Shown piece by piece: positions 1 through 9,651 of a stretch of DNA of 64,000 nucleotides. Position 1 is the first letter of the stretch, and each line of letters begins with the position of its first letter. This DNA is from Drosophila persimilis (Eukaryota > Arthropoda > Insecta > Diptera > Drosophilidae): the NCBI RefSeq assembly GCF_003286085.1, contig NW_020825312.1, positions 5,394,001 to 5,458,000 on the forward strand, in the 5' to 3' direction. The position numbers and the translations under genes were made by a program. The notes under the pieces are model-generated. The model was given only the letters and a program-made list of their open reading frames with translations. It was not told the origin of the DNA and did no database searches.

Positions 1-3000
1 GTACGTGGAGGGCGGCGACTGCGGCACCCTTCTGAAGAACATTGGACCGCTGCCGGCGGACATGGCTCGGTTCTACTTTGCCGAAACAGTATTAGCCGTG
101 GAGTATCTGCACAGCTATGGCATTGTCCATCGCGACCTGAAGCCGGACAACTTGCTGATCACAGCCCTGGGCCACATCAAGCTGACCGATTTCGGCCTCT
201 CCAAGATGGGCCTCATGTCGCTGGCAACCAACTTGTACGAGGGCTATATTGACTCGGAGACGCGACAGTTTTCCGATAAGCAGGTGAGCAGGGTAGCCCC
301 CAAAAAGAGAGCTTCAAAATACAACCCCAACCGATCCATCCGCTCTTTGTTTCAGGTGTACGGCACACCCGAGTACATTGCCCCGGAGGTTATATTGAGA
401 CAGGGCTATGGCAAGCCCGTCGACTGGTGGTCCATGGGAATCATCCTCTACGAGTTTCTCATCGGCTGTGTGCCCTTCTTTGGCGAAACGGCCGAGGAAC
501 TGTTTGCCCATACTGTCAACGACGACATAGAGTGGCCGGACAGCGAGGACTGGCCGGTGCAGTCGGAGGCGAAGGACATCATAACGCAATTGCTGCAGCA
601 GAACCCGCGCGACCGTTTGGGCACCCAAACGGGCGCCATGGAGATGAAGGAGCATGTGTATTTCCTGGGCATGGACTGGAATTCGTTGCTGCGCCAAAAA
701 GCCGAGTTTGTTCCTCAGCTCTCGCATGAGGATGATACCAGCTATTTTGATAGTATATTTCGCTGATAATTTAGGGCTCAACTAATCTGATCGCTAAAGG
801 ATCGCTAATGATATTCTTTCTCTTCAAACAGCTCGCATGGATCGCTATAACCATGATCTGGCTGGGGAGGACACAGATGACACGGACGACACTCCCGTCT
901 TCGGCAGCTTCAACTCGTATACGCCGCAATACAGAAAACAGCATTACAGCTGGTCCCGCCACGCGACATCCACGTCAACAACTGCAGCTGATGAGGCGAA
1001 GGCCACACCACCACCACCACCCACCCTGACTTGCCTGCCGTCCCGTGCCCAGGCAATGCCAATGCCAATGCCAGCGGCAGCGGCCAGCACCTCGACAGGT
1101 GCCTTGCCAAAACTCAGAACGGGAACGGGGGCAGGAGCAGCATCAAACGAGGGAGCTGTCAACAAGTTCTTGAATACACCACAACTGCGTAAACTGGATG
1201 TGAGCTTTTTACGAAGAAATATCCAAGGCGTTCCGAATTGCAGCAATCGCATTTCTTTCGCTTCGTTTCAGCTCTCCTCCAGCTGCCTGAAGGTGCCGTC
1301 TACCCCAGATGCGGACTATTTGCCCGAACTGTTGCACAACGTCACCATTGGCAACGATGCTGAGCTGCGGATGCTCAAGCACTATCTGCAGCAGCCGACA
1401 CCGGCTGTCACGCAGCGGCTGCACCAACGGCACAGCATGCCACCAAACACCAACACAACCATCATTAGTACCCCGGCCACTCCTCCGCCAGCTACTCAGA
1501 CCCAAAGCCAGGCGGCAGCAGGAGCGACAGTCACAGCCGTCGCCGCCGCCGCAACCGCAGCGACAACGGTGGGCAGCTTCTCCCGCAGCACCCCGGAGAG
1601 CTCGCAGACGGACAGCGACGACTTCTCGCCGCAGATCAATCGCAAGCGGAAAGGAGTTTGCGCTCGGGATATACTGCCGCGCTTCTCCATTTCCATTGAG
1701 GATGAGACAATCTCAGCGGGCAGCTCGTCGACTGAGAACATGATTTTGCCAAGAGAGCAATCGCCGCTGGCCTTGCAGCACCAGCCCAAGTCCATGGACG
1801 GCACCAGCAGTGGCAGCATGAAGCACCATCGCTCGAGATCGATTGTCAAGTCCGCCTCGGCCTTGGGTCTGTCTCTGATGACGTCCCTGGACAATAGTCA
1901 ATTGGCCGCACAGCTGTGTGGAATTCAGTCACCAGGTGGAGGAGGCAATGGCTCCAGCACGGCCAGCTCCAGGGATACGTCCCCGTGTCGAGAGCTGTCG
2001 CCGCTGGTGACCAACCTGAAGCCTCCGATCATTATTCGACGCGGCCCTCGAGGTTTTGGCTTCACTGTCCACACAATACGCGTCTATTATGGCGACACGG
2101 ACTTCTATACGATGCATCATCTCGTCATGGCCGTGGACGAGGGCAGTCCGGCCTTTGAGGCTGGCCTACGGCCGGCAGATCTCATCACCCATGTAAATGG
2201 CGAGGCCGTGCAGGGCCTGTTTCACACGCAGGTGCTGCAGCTGCTCCTCAGCGGAGGCGAGCACGTCACCTTGAGGGCCACACCGCTGGAGCACACCAGC
2301 ATACAGAGCGGCGGCCGCAAGCGTGATCTAATGCAGAGCAAGCTGGCCAAGAAGGGCTTGAATCGTCAGAAGAAGCAAACCAAACGGGAGCACGATAAGA
2401 AGCGAAAAACCTCGCTGTTCCGCCGGATAAGCAGCAAACGTGCGAACGCGGAGATGCAGCAGGTGAGTCATGTGAGTCATCATCAAGAGAACCATCAAGT
2501 ATCCGCTAATCCAACCTATGTTTCTCCCTTCCCTTCTACCTTCTCCCGACAGTTTTCCGCTGGCACCAGCTCACCCACCACTCCATCGGCCAGGAACCTG
2601 TCGCCACTAGACTCTTCGTATCACAGCAGCAGCTGCTGCCAGTCGGCAGCAAACTCCTCGTCACAGTCCACTTCACCCTCATCCTCGTCGCCCAACACGC
2701 CCACAGCCACCAGTGGCAATGGGGGCTCGAACAGTGCTAGTGGTGGATCTGCATCTGTCGCTGCCGCTGCCCCGGCTATACCATCAGCTCACTGCGTGCA
2801 ATTGCCCTTGGCCCAGCCCCCTGCGCAGGTGGTGCTGCTCCCACATGTGGGTGCTGCTGTCGGCAGTAGCCCCACCTCTGTGGGAAATGTCCCTGGTGAG
2901 TGCGATTTTCCCAAGGAAAATTATAAACAATTAGACACAAACATGCTCCAGAAGAAATATACTCCAATTTGTTTGTGTGTTTCTAGTTTCTCCCACCGGC

Positions 3001-4200
3001 GTCGTTCCGCAGCTGTATCAACGTCCATCTACTCTACATGGTCTTAAGCACAAGCTTCATGCCGCCACCGCCGTGATTGCAGGTGGAAACAGCACCAGCA
3101 ATCCCTCCGGCGGACTGAAGACCTTGCACACCTCGAGCAACAATTCGCTGCCAAATCGTAGGAAATCTGTTGGTCACATTCCGCTTTCCCCACTGGCACG
3201 CACACCATCACCCTCGCCTTTGCCGTCGTCGCCTACGCGGTCCCCGTCTCCGCTGGCCTTTCCGTTGGTCGGTCATCAGCCGGGGGCCTCCAATACCACG
3301 CAATCGTACAGTCCGGGGAGCACGCTGCCCACCTTGCAGACGGCGGTGAATGCCAACACCAAGAAGGGTGGCTTTGCTAGGACCAAGTCGGCCGAACCGA
3401 GTTCTCCTCTGCTGCGTCGCGCCTTGTCGCCGGACCGACTGCACCCCCGCAGTGCCGAAACAAAGATTTCGCCTCTCTGCTGCTCGCCGCCCATCAAACA
3501 ACCAAGTCATCAGCGGGTGGTGACCACCACTTGGAGATCAACATCAGCACCCACTGGGGGCAATGGTGCAGCACCTGGCGGAGGAGTAGTCGGAACAGGA
3601 GGCAACGGAACAGCGCCACAACAGCTGGTTCCCTCAACTGAGGAATCACAAAGACAGTCCGTGGCAGGGACTGGTGCTGGTGCCCCAGCAGTGGCTGGCG
3701 CTGATCCAAGCTCGTCCGCCGTCGTTACGTTGGCCAGCTGCGAGCTGCTGCCCCGAATTGCCGAGGAGAAGGATTCACCCACCAGCACCCAGGACAGCAG
3801 TAGTGTGTCCGAGGGATTTATGCCCGCCATAGAGGAGTACACTGAGGGGGAGTCATCGTCACCCACACAGACCCTGGAGAAGCCGGAGAAGATGAAGGGC
3901 AACAAGCAGGAGCGGGAGACTGTAGGAAAGCCCAAGAAGGTTGAGTTGGGTAAGAGCTTTTTCCACTATCAATGATGCGGACCTGTTGGCATCAAAGCTG
4001 CTTTTGTTTCAGTTAAATCTGTACTAGATTCTGCCAAAACCAAGCCCATGAGCAGTGGCTGTAAAACTTCGATGACAACGACAAAGCCGGCCAGCCCCAG
4101 TCTGACCATATCAACAGCACCACGCAAGGAGCCAACGGCTGAGACAGCAACCGAAGCTCCCACAACTGCAGCCACTTCCACCGCCAAGCAAAGGAAGTAG
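1..4200 (+). CDS. dop: drop out (MAST-type serine/threonine kinase), 3' part, truncated by window start
   Basis: Inferred exons: <1-283, 356-752, 832-2462, 2553-2895, 2987-3949, 4013-4200 (TAG). All phases agree. Seen: the protein enters inside an AGC kinase domain with HRDLKPDN (about nt 138), DFG (about nt 190), GTPEYIAPE (about nt 362) and [10 protein letters not shown]. The tail across the 752/832 junction reads [11 protein letters not shown], typical of MAST kinases. A PDZ domain follows (nt 2017-2290, start [14 protein letters not shown]), then a basic stretch and long Ser/Pro/Ala-rich low-complexity sequence to the stop. Known: fly Drop out is the single MAST kinase and is needed for microtubule-dependent transport and cellularisation in the embryo. 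The N-terminus and ATP-binding loop lie outside the window. Odd: introns 284-355 and 2463-2552 are multiples of three with no stop. The paralogue is sure; only small splice details are inferred. Confidence 0.93.
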
Positions 4201-4356
4201 CGCCAGAGAAACGGTGGATGTGGGTGCGGATGCTTATGTTTTAAATTTAGTGTTTAAATGTTTGTCTTAATTGTCGGCCCAACTAGTGAGTGGAACGCAG
4301 CATTGGCAGTGGCAGTGGCAGTGGCAGGGAAGGAGCAGCCGCAGGAATTCAACATA

Positions 4357-5074
4357 CAGTTAGGAGCAAAAGTGAGTACATACTCATAATCACTGACTTT
4401 TGCCGCCCATAGCAGCCAAACGAATAAAGCCAAGCAAACACAATTTTTTCCCCATATAAATACTTGTACTCTAAACAAATAAACAATAATTACAAGAACG
4501 AATAAGAATTTTCCTAAGAATGAAAAATAAAAAACCAAAACAACTCGCACCTACTCACTTTTGCACTTTTTATAAAATCGAAGGAAAATCATAATATTTA
4601 CATTTTGTGCATAGACCCATATTAGATATTACTTTTTTAATATGGTTTGGAAAGCTCTCTATCAAATTCCCAAAAATATCTTTTGGAATACGATTGCATT
4701 CCGCATCTGCACGTCCCCAGAGATCGCCTAGGTTAGATGGCGCTGATTCGGACCGCCCAAGCCGTCGTTTCACGATTGACCATAGATTTTCAATCGGATT
4801 AAGTTCGGCTCTTTGAGAGGTTCTATGCACAAAATGTTGATATTATGATTTTCTTTAATTTTTATAAAAAATGCAAAAGTAATACATGCGAGCTTTTTTG
4901 ATTTTTTATTTTTCATTATTTAGAAGTTTGTATTCGTTCTTGTATTGCTTGTTTGTTAAGAATTCAAGTATTTGGATAGGGAAAAAAGTTTGTTTGCGTG
5001 GCTTTATTTGTTGGGCTGCTATGGGCGTCGAAAGTCTGTGATTATGAGCTTGTACTCAGCTTTGCTCCCCACTG
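4357..5074. mobile_element. Internally deleted Tc1/mariner-type element with about 255-bp inverted terminal repeats
   Basis: The two ends are long imperfect inverted repeats. The left arm (4357-about 4617) starts CAGTTAGGAGCAAAAGTGAG. The right arm (about 4818-5074), read in reverse, starts CAGTGGGGAGCAAAGCTGAG, and similarity continues to ATTTTGTGCATAGA. A TA dinucleotide sits at each outer edge (4355-4356, 5075-5076), the Tc1/mariner target-site duplication. Each arm also has an inner inverted copy of GCAAAAGTGAGTA, perhaps a second transposase site. Only about 200 bp of unique DNA remains between the arms, so the copy is non-autonomous. Divergence between the arms suggests it is old. It lies downstream of the dop stop, probably in its 3' UTR. 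Confidence 0.85.
4570..4830 (-). pseudogene. C-terminal remnant of a Tc1-type transposase inside the element
   Basis: An 86-codon open stretch contains ELNPIENLWSIVKRRLG, the signature around the last catalytic acidic residue of Tc1 transposases (the Glu of NPIENLW). It is followed by a normal-looking transposase C-terminus. The DNA-binding half and the first two catalytic Asp residues are missing, and the reading frame runs into both inverted repeats. It cannot encode a working enzyme. The exact Tc1 subfamily cannot be named from this piece. Confidence 0.85.
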
Positions 5075-5664
5075 TATGCATAACGAGGATTGCGTTTTAA
5101 CATTTTTTCGAAGTAAGCCTGTTTTTGTTCGCAAAACAATTTTAGCAATGAAATTAATTAGAAAATTTGGAAAACTAGTAGAGTGTAGTCGTATGTCGTA
5201 CGTAACCGAAGGAAGGAGTCGAAATAAGGAAAGCAAAACTGCTTTAAAACTCTGAATATTGTAAACGAAAATGAAACGAGAGAACCACAATAGGATGTTG
5301 CGATTAACGCAAACAAAGAGTCACCACGCAATTATGTATTGTAAATAGATGTGTAACATTGATAGACCTAACCATATTTGGATGATAATGAACAAACAAA
5401 AACGAAAACAACAGTCAGTTCGAGCGAAGGGCATGGAAAGAGGATGAGGTCTGCTTACGCAGGTAATATTTATAAAAACTTTTGCGAATCTATACACTAT
5501 GCCTAATTCAATATAAATAAATGTTATGTGTGTGTGTAATATAAAGAAAGATTCGTTTTTCCTTAATAGTTGGTTTTCCTTCCGATTTAGGTCATTAAAA
5601 TTCTTAAAACAAACAAATAGCTTTTTTGTTTTTGTTTTCGTTGTATTTGTTAGTTACTTTAGCT
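5075..5664. other. dop 3' UTR / intergenic DNA
   Basis: AT-rich sequence without a convincing coding frame. An AATAAA at about 5514-5519 on the + strand could be the distal dop polyadenylation signal, in which case the Tc1-type element is transcribed in the dop 3' UTR. I see no other gene here. Confidence 0.5.
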
Positions 5665-5696
5665 TCATCGATAGTTATCGGTGGCTGTTATCGATT
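5665..5696. promoter_or_regulatory. DRE-like TATCGATA motifs upstream of Ufsp2
   Basis: ATCGATAG at 5667-5674 and TTATCGAT at 5688-5695, about 70-100 bp before the Ufsp2 start codon. TATCGATA is the DNA-replication-related element bound by DREF, common in Drosophila housekeeping promoters; BEAF-32 binds overlapping CGATA. Use in this copy is inferred from position. Confidence 0.65.
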
Positions 5697-5766
5697 CCCA
5701 AGTTGCCAGCTGTACAACTGCAACATTTTCATTTTAAGTCTTCAATTGTCAAAAAATAAATATAGT

Positions 5767-7651
5767 ATGCTGCCCAAACTAAAAATTTCTGCCTTCCTAC
5801 TCAAGGTAAGAGGTTCGAAAACTTTAGAGATGCCTGATTGTTAAACTTGTGCGTGTGTTGCAGCGGCTGGAACGCGTCAAGCAACAGAGCAGTGGTTGTT
5901 TATACGGAGTATTCTATGGTGACGGCACACTACTTCTGCTTAGCTTCAACCTGTCAAATGTTGGGCAGCTAAACTATGAGCAAATCCAGCACAGATTCCC
6001 TGCCGAACTGGATCTCTGCGGCCTGGTGAAGTTCGGTGACTGCACGGATGCCGAAGCGCATCTGAATGAGGTCATCAAATCGGTGGACATAACAGACAAT
6101 CCCATATTGCTAAAATGCGAGCTGGGCACCTTGGTGGGCATGCGTGCCTCCTTCTTTGTGCACGGCAAGTTGGAGGAGGTCCCCTACGATGTCATGGACA
6201 GTGAACAGCTCTACAATGACTTTTGCTTTACGCGTTTGCAATGTGGGTTTTACTTGCAAACAGCTGCCACGCCTGAGTGTGTGGCAAAGGAGATGCATGT
6301 ATTGCGAAAGCGTGTAGCTGACGGCAACCTGGTGTTCAAGGTGCCACACACAAACATTTACATCCACAGCTGCGGACCCATGGACAATAAACTTAGAGGT
6401 GAATCCCGAATAAACGATCTCGTTCAAGCCATTCCCATCCCCAGTGGCAAGGAGAATGTGGTCGCCGATAAAAAAAAGTCCAAGACAGCGGCTCAGACCC
6501 AGCTGGCCAAACACTTTGGGGCCACTGGATGTGAATACGACCTAATCAACATTGACGTGATGCGTATTCGAACTCGTGACCTCCAAGCTCGAGACTCTCC
6601 GCCACATCCTGCTCTTAGTATTGCGGTTACCACAGAAGAGCAGACCAGAGCTCAGGTCCCACTGGAGATAGAGGCCATGGCTATGCTCTGCAAGAACACC
6701 AAGCTGCAACGACTGTACGATGTGCTCATCGAGAGCATTTGCCGCGCTCTCAGACTGTTCGAGCAAAGCCTGAACGAGCATTTGGCAGAGTCGGAGGGTG
6801 GAAGTCTTGCGGTTCCTCGGAGCCATCACTTCTATCCGCAGGGTTTTGGACACTTTTTGAGCTGCGCCTATCTGGAGGGGCTGGGCGACGACGAGCCGAT
6901 CATGCAGGAGAGACGCAAGCGACTCCATCGTCAGTTTTCTTTGCCTGTTACACGTCCGTACTTCAGAAGAGCAAACCAGTGCCACTTTCAGGGTGAGGTC
7001 GATGATGCTCCATGGACTCCACTCCTAAACACCCATGTGGGTGTCAGGCCCAGTGCTGTCACCGATGGAAAGGAGTACCTAGTCAACGGCAACTATCATT
7101 ACTATCACTATCTGCAACAGCAGGTGCAGGATAAGGGCTGGGGCTGTGCCTATCGATCTCTGCAGACCATCTGCTCGTGGTTCGTGCTACAGGGCTATAC
7201 GAATGCACCCATTCCAACACATTTGGAGGTACAGAAGTACCTGCACAAAATAAACGACAAGCCGTCTTCCTTCGTGGGTTCCTCCCAGTGGATTGGCTCA
7301 ACAGAGATCAGCATGTGCCTGCAGGGATTTCTTAAAGTGGACTCCAAAATTCTGCATGTATCCTCTGGAGCGGAGCTCCCCACAATCGCATCCGAACTGG
7401 CCATGCACTTCCAGACCCAAGGCACACCGGTAATGATTGGCGGCGGTGTCCTTGCCCACACCATCATTGGAGTCGATTATTGCGTACAATCAGGCGAAGT
7501 GAAGTTCCTAATTCTCGATCCCCACTACACGGGAGCCGATGAACTGGCAACTATCCAAATCAAGGGCTGGTGTGGCTGGAAGAGCATGGACTTTTGGAGT
7601 AAAGGCAGCTACTACAACCTCTGCATGCCCCAGAGACCGATTTTGTACTGA
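5767..7651 (+). CDS. Ufsp2: Ufm1-specific protease 2
   Basis: Exons 5767-5805 and 5864-7651 give about 608 residues, the usual length of the insect protein. The ATG at 5767 was chosen because its short first exon (MLPKLKISAFLLK) joins in phase, and the second exon has no early ATG of its own. The C-terminal papain-like peptidase C78 domain is clear. The catalytic Cys is in GWGCAYRS (about residue 441), and the Asp and His are in LDPHYTG (about residues 565 and 567). A Gln-Trp motif (SQWIGSTE) lies between. The enzyme matures the UFM1 precursor and removes UFM1 from targets, mostly at the ER membrane; the divergent N-terminal half is thought to help targeting. It is convergent with mrn (260 bp between stops). 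Confidence 0.95.
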
Positions 7652-7911
7652 GCTCCAGGGATCGAAGCTTTTATATTTGCATTTAAGGATGATTTTGCGT
7701 CAAAATTTTATGTGGTTTCATGTGTTGTTTTAATTTTAATATGAGTTTGTGTACAACAGCCGCCGCTGCGTTCTTCTCTTATACATGTAAACCTTTATAC
7801 GTACATATATCGTATCTTAGATCGGTATCGCTTTTATCTCTCCCTCTTATTGAATTATATTAAACCCCGTACCCTAGAAATTATGTTACTGAAAACTGGT
7901 ACTGCGAGCGG

Positions 7912-9468
7912 CTAACCGCCACCCTTCGAATACTTCTTCCAATAGCGCTTGACATCGTCGTGACCATGCTTCTGCACCACCATGGTGCGAGTGCGCTCAT
8001 TCTGCCAAACCAAGACATGGATCGACTGCGCATAGTCGCGCAGAGTGACGAAATCGTTCTGGGAGAGAAACTGATTGTAGACCACTCCCTCCGTGTATGT
8101 AAACCGGTTGCGCTCCATCTCCCAGAGCTTGATTTGATCCACAACGGTGGGCGGCAGGCAGGACTTTGATTGGATGGCCGACTCCACTAGTTTCATGTTG
8201 GGGTGGGCGTACTGCTGCAGATAGGAGACAATCTGTTCTGCGGTGATGCCGCCGCGTAATGCCTGACGCACAGAGTCGCGGGTGAGCACGCCCACGACCA
8301 AGTTGGGAAAGCGATAGAGCAACTCGGTAAACAGGCCCAGGACCGCCACTTGAAGAGGAGAATCCGTGTAGGCATAGACGCGATAGTTTGTCTCTACCAC
8401 AATGTAGCCACTGTCCTGCATGGCCTCCTCGTCTGACACTGTCATTGTGGTAGCCGCTTCCTTGCTGGTCACGTTTAGGGCAAGACGAGTGGGATAAAAC
8501 CGGCCCTCCTTGCGTTTCCGCTGGAAAACCAAACCAAACTCGCGCAAATGCTGCAGGAAGGACAACATCTGGCTGTTCATGCCCTCTGAGCTGTAGTCTC
8601 GACCGAGGGTGGAGAAACTGAGCTGGAACAGCATGGAAAGACACTCCGGAAGAGATACTCCCCGCTCTTCGCATGTATCCAAATACTGGAGCATGAAATG
8701 CCAGACCTGTGCACGTGTGTCCAGCAGCAGGAACTGAAACCCTTGGCGGGTGATTGTAATTCCGTCTCGCTCGTCGCGCTTCATGAGATTTGCATGGAGT
8801 AGAATCCTCACAGCATCCGGACTGATCGCTTCTGCATCGGTGCCATTACGGTTTCCCGTTCCCACCATGTAATGAAGCACACAGCGCCAGCGCGACATGG
8901 CATAGGAGTCCAGGAAGGCTATGTCACGTGGCTTCGAGTCTTTCTCCAGTGTATTGGTCATCGGCCACGGCTTGCCGCCGCCCAAAAGAACCTGGCGAAC
9001 GCTTTTCTTGAATGTGGGTGACAGCTCCCATGCAGACAGGCCGCCTGGTATGGCCGTCACACGCCAAACATTTAGATCCGAGAGGCAGCTGGTGGCCTCG
9101 GTTTGCTCCCTGCAAAAGAATTGAATTACTAAAGCGTCGATTGGCAGGCTTATCGCCGCGGTTTCTCCAACTCACTTGGCAAATCGCTGGGCCCCCCAGG
9201 AGGTGACCACAGCCTGTGGCACCGGCTGATCCACGAATAAAATTCGTATAATGAACTGTCTGGCTAGTTCGGGCAGCTCCCGGAACACGGCTAGGCAAAT
9301 CGGCGGATAATTGTATAGTTTCTCCAGCGTCTCGGCAGTCTGGCGAGTGCGAAGATACTCCTGGAAGTCCTTGCACTCCAGATTCGCCGGCCCCTGCACA
9401 AGGGGCACAACACTATTGCTGCTGCCGGCACTGGCATATCTCCCAGATTTTGTGTCGGCCATGGCCAT
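7912..9468 (-). CDS. mrn: TFIIH subunit Tfb2/p52 (marionette)
   Basis: Two exons on the minus strand: 9176-9468 (start) and 7912-9109 (stop), joined in phase 2, giving about 496 residues, full length for Tfb2/GTF2H4. Recognised from NYPPICLAVFRELPELARQF near the N-terminus, the conserved middle, and a C-terminal domain with FTYTEGVVYNQFLS and RDYAQSIHVLVWQNE ending KRYWKKYSKGGG. Known: Tfb2 is a core TFIIH subunit; it anchors and stimulates the XPB helicase and contacts p8/Tfb5, serving RNA polymerase II initiation and nucleotide excision repair. A second in-frame Met lies two codons after the first, so the start could be 9468 or 9462. It is transcribed away from the Utp14 gene through a 183-bp shared promoter. 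Confidence 0.95.
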
Positions 9469-9486
9469 ACAAATTAATTCATAATC

Positions 9487-9580
9487 GCATCGATAGCCCG
9501 GTTTCTCCGAAACGATAATTTCTCCGAAACGATAGTGTTTCCGAAGCGATAGTTTGGTTGTGCGACATTCATCGATAGTA
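9487..9580. promoter_or_regulatory. Divergent mrn / Utp14 promoter with five CGATA motifs
   Basis: Only 183 bp separate the two start codons. In that gap CGATA occurs five times, always in the same orientation: within ATCGATAG at 9489-9496 and 9571-9578, and in AACGATAAT, AACGATAGT and GCGATAGT between. Two match the DRE core, and the cluster resembles known BEAF-32 sites between head-to-head fly genes. The middle three lie in a short repeat of TTTCTCCGAAACGATA. Binding itself is inferred. Confidence 0.75.
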
Positions 9581-9651
9581 AGTCAGCTGTTGATTTGAAT
9601 ACCTCGTGGTACTATAATTTTTTTGTGCGTTAATTTAGTTTGGCTAAAAAT

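Noticed and set aside
314-781. 155-codon minus-strand open frame opposite the dop kinase exons
   Set aside because: Shadow of the strongly conserved kinase codons; no domain of its own.
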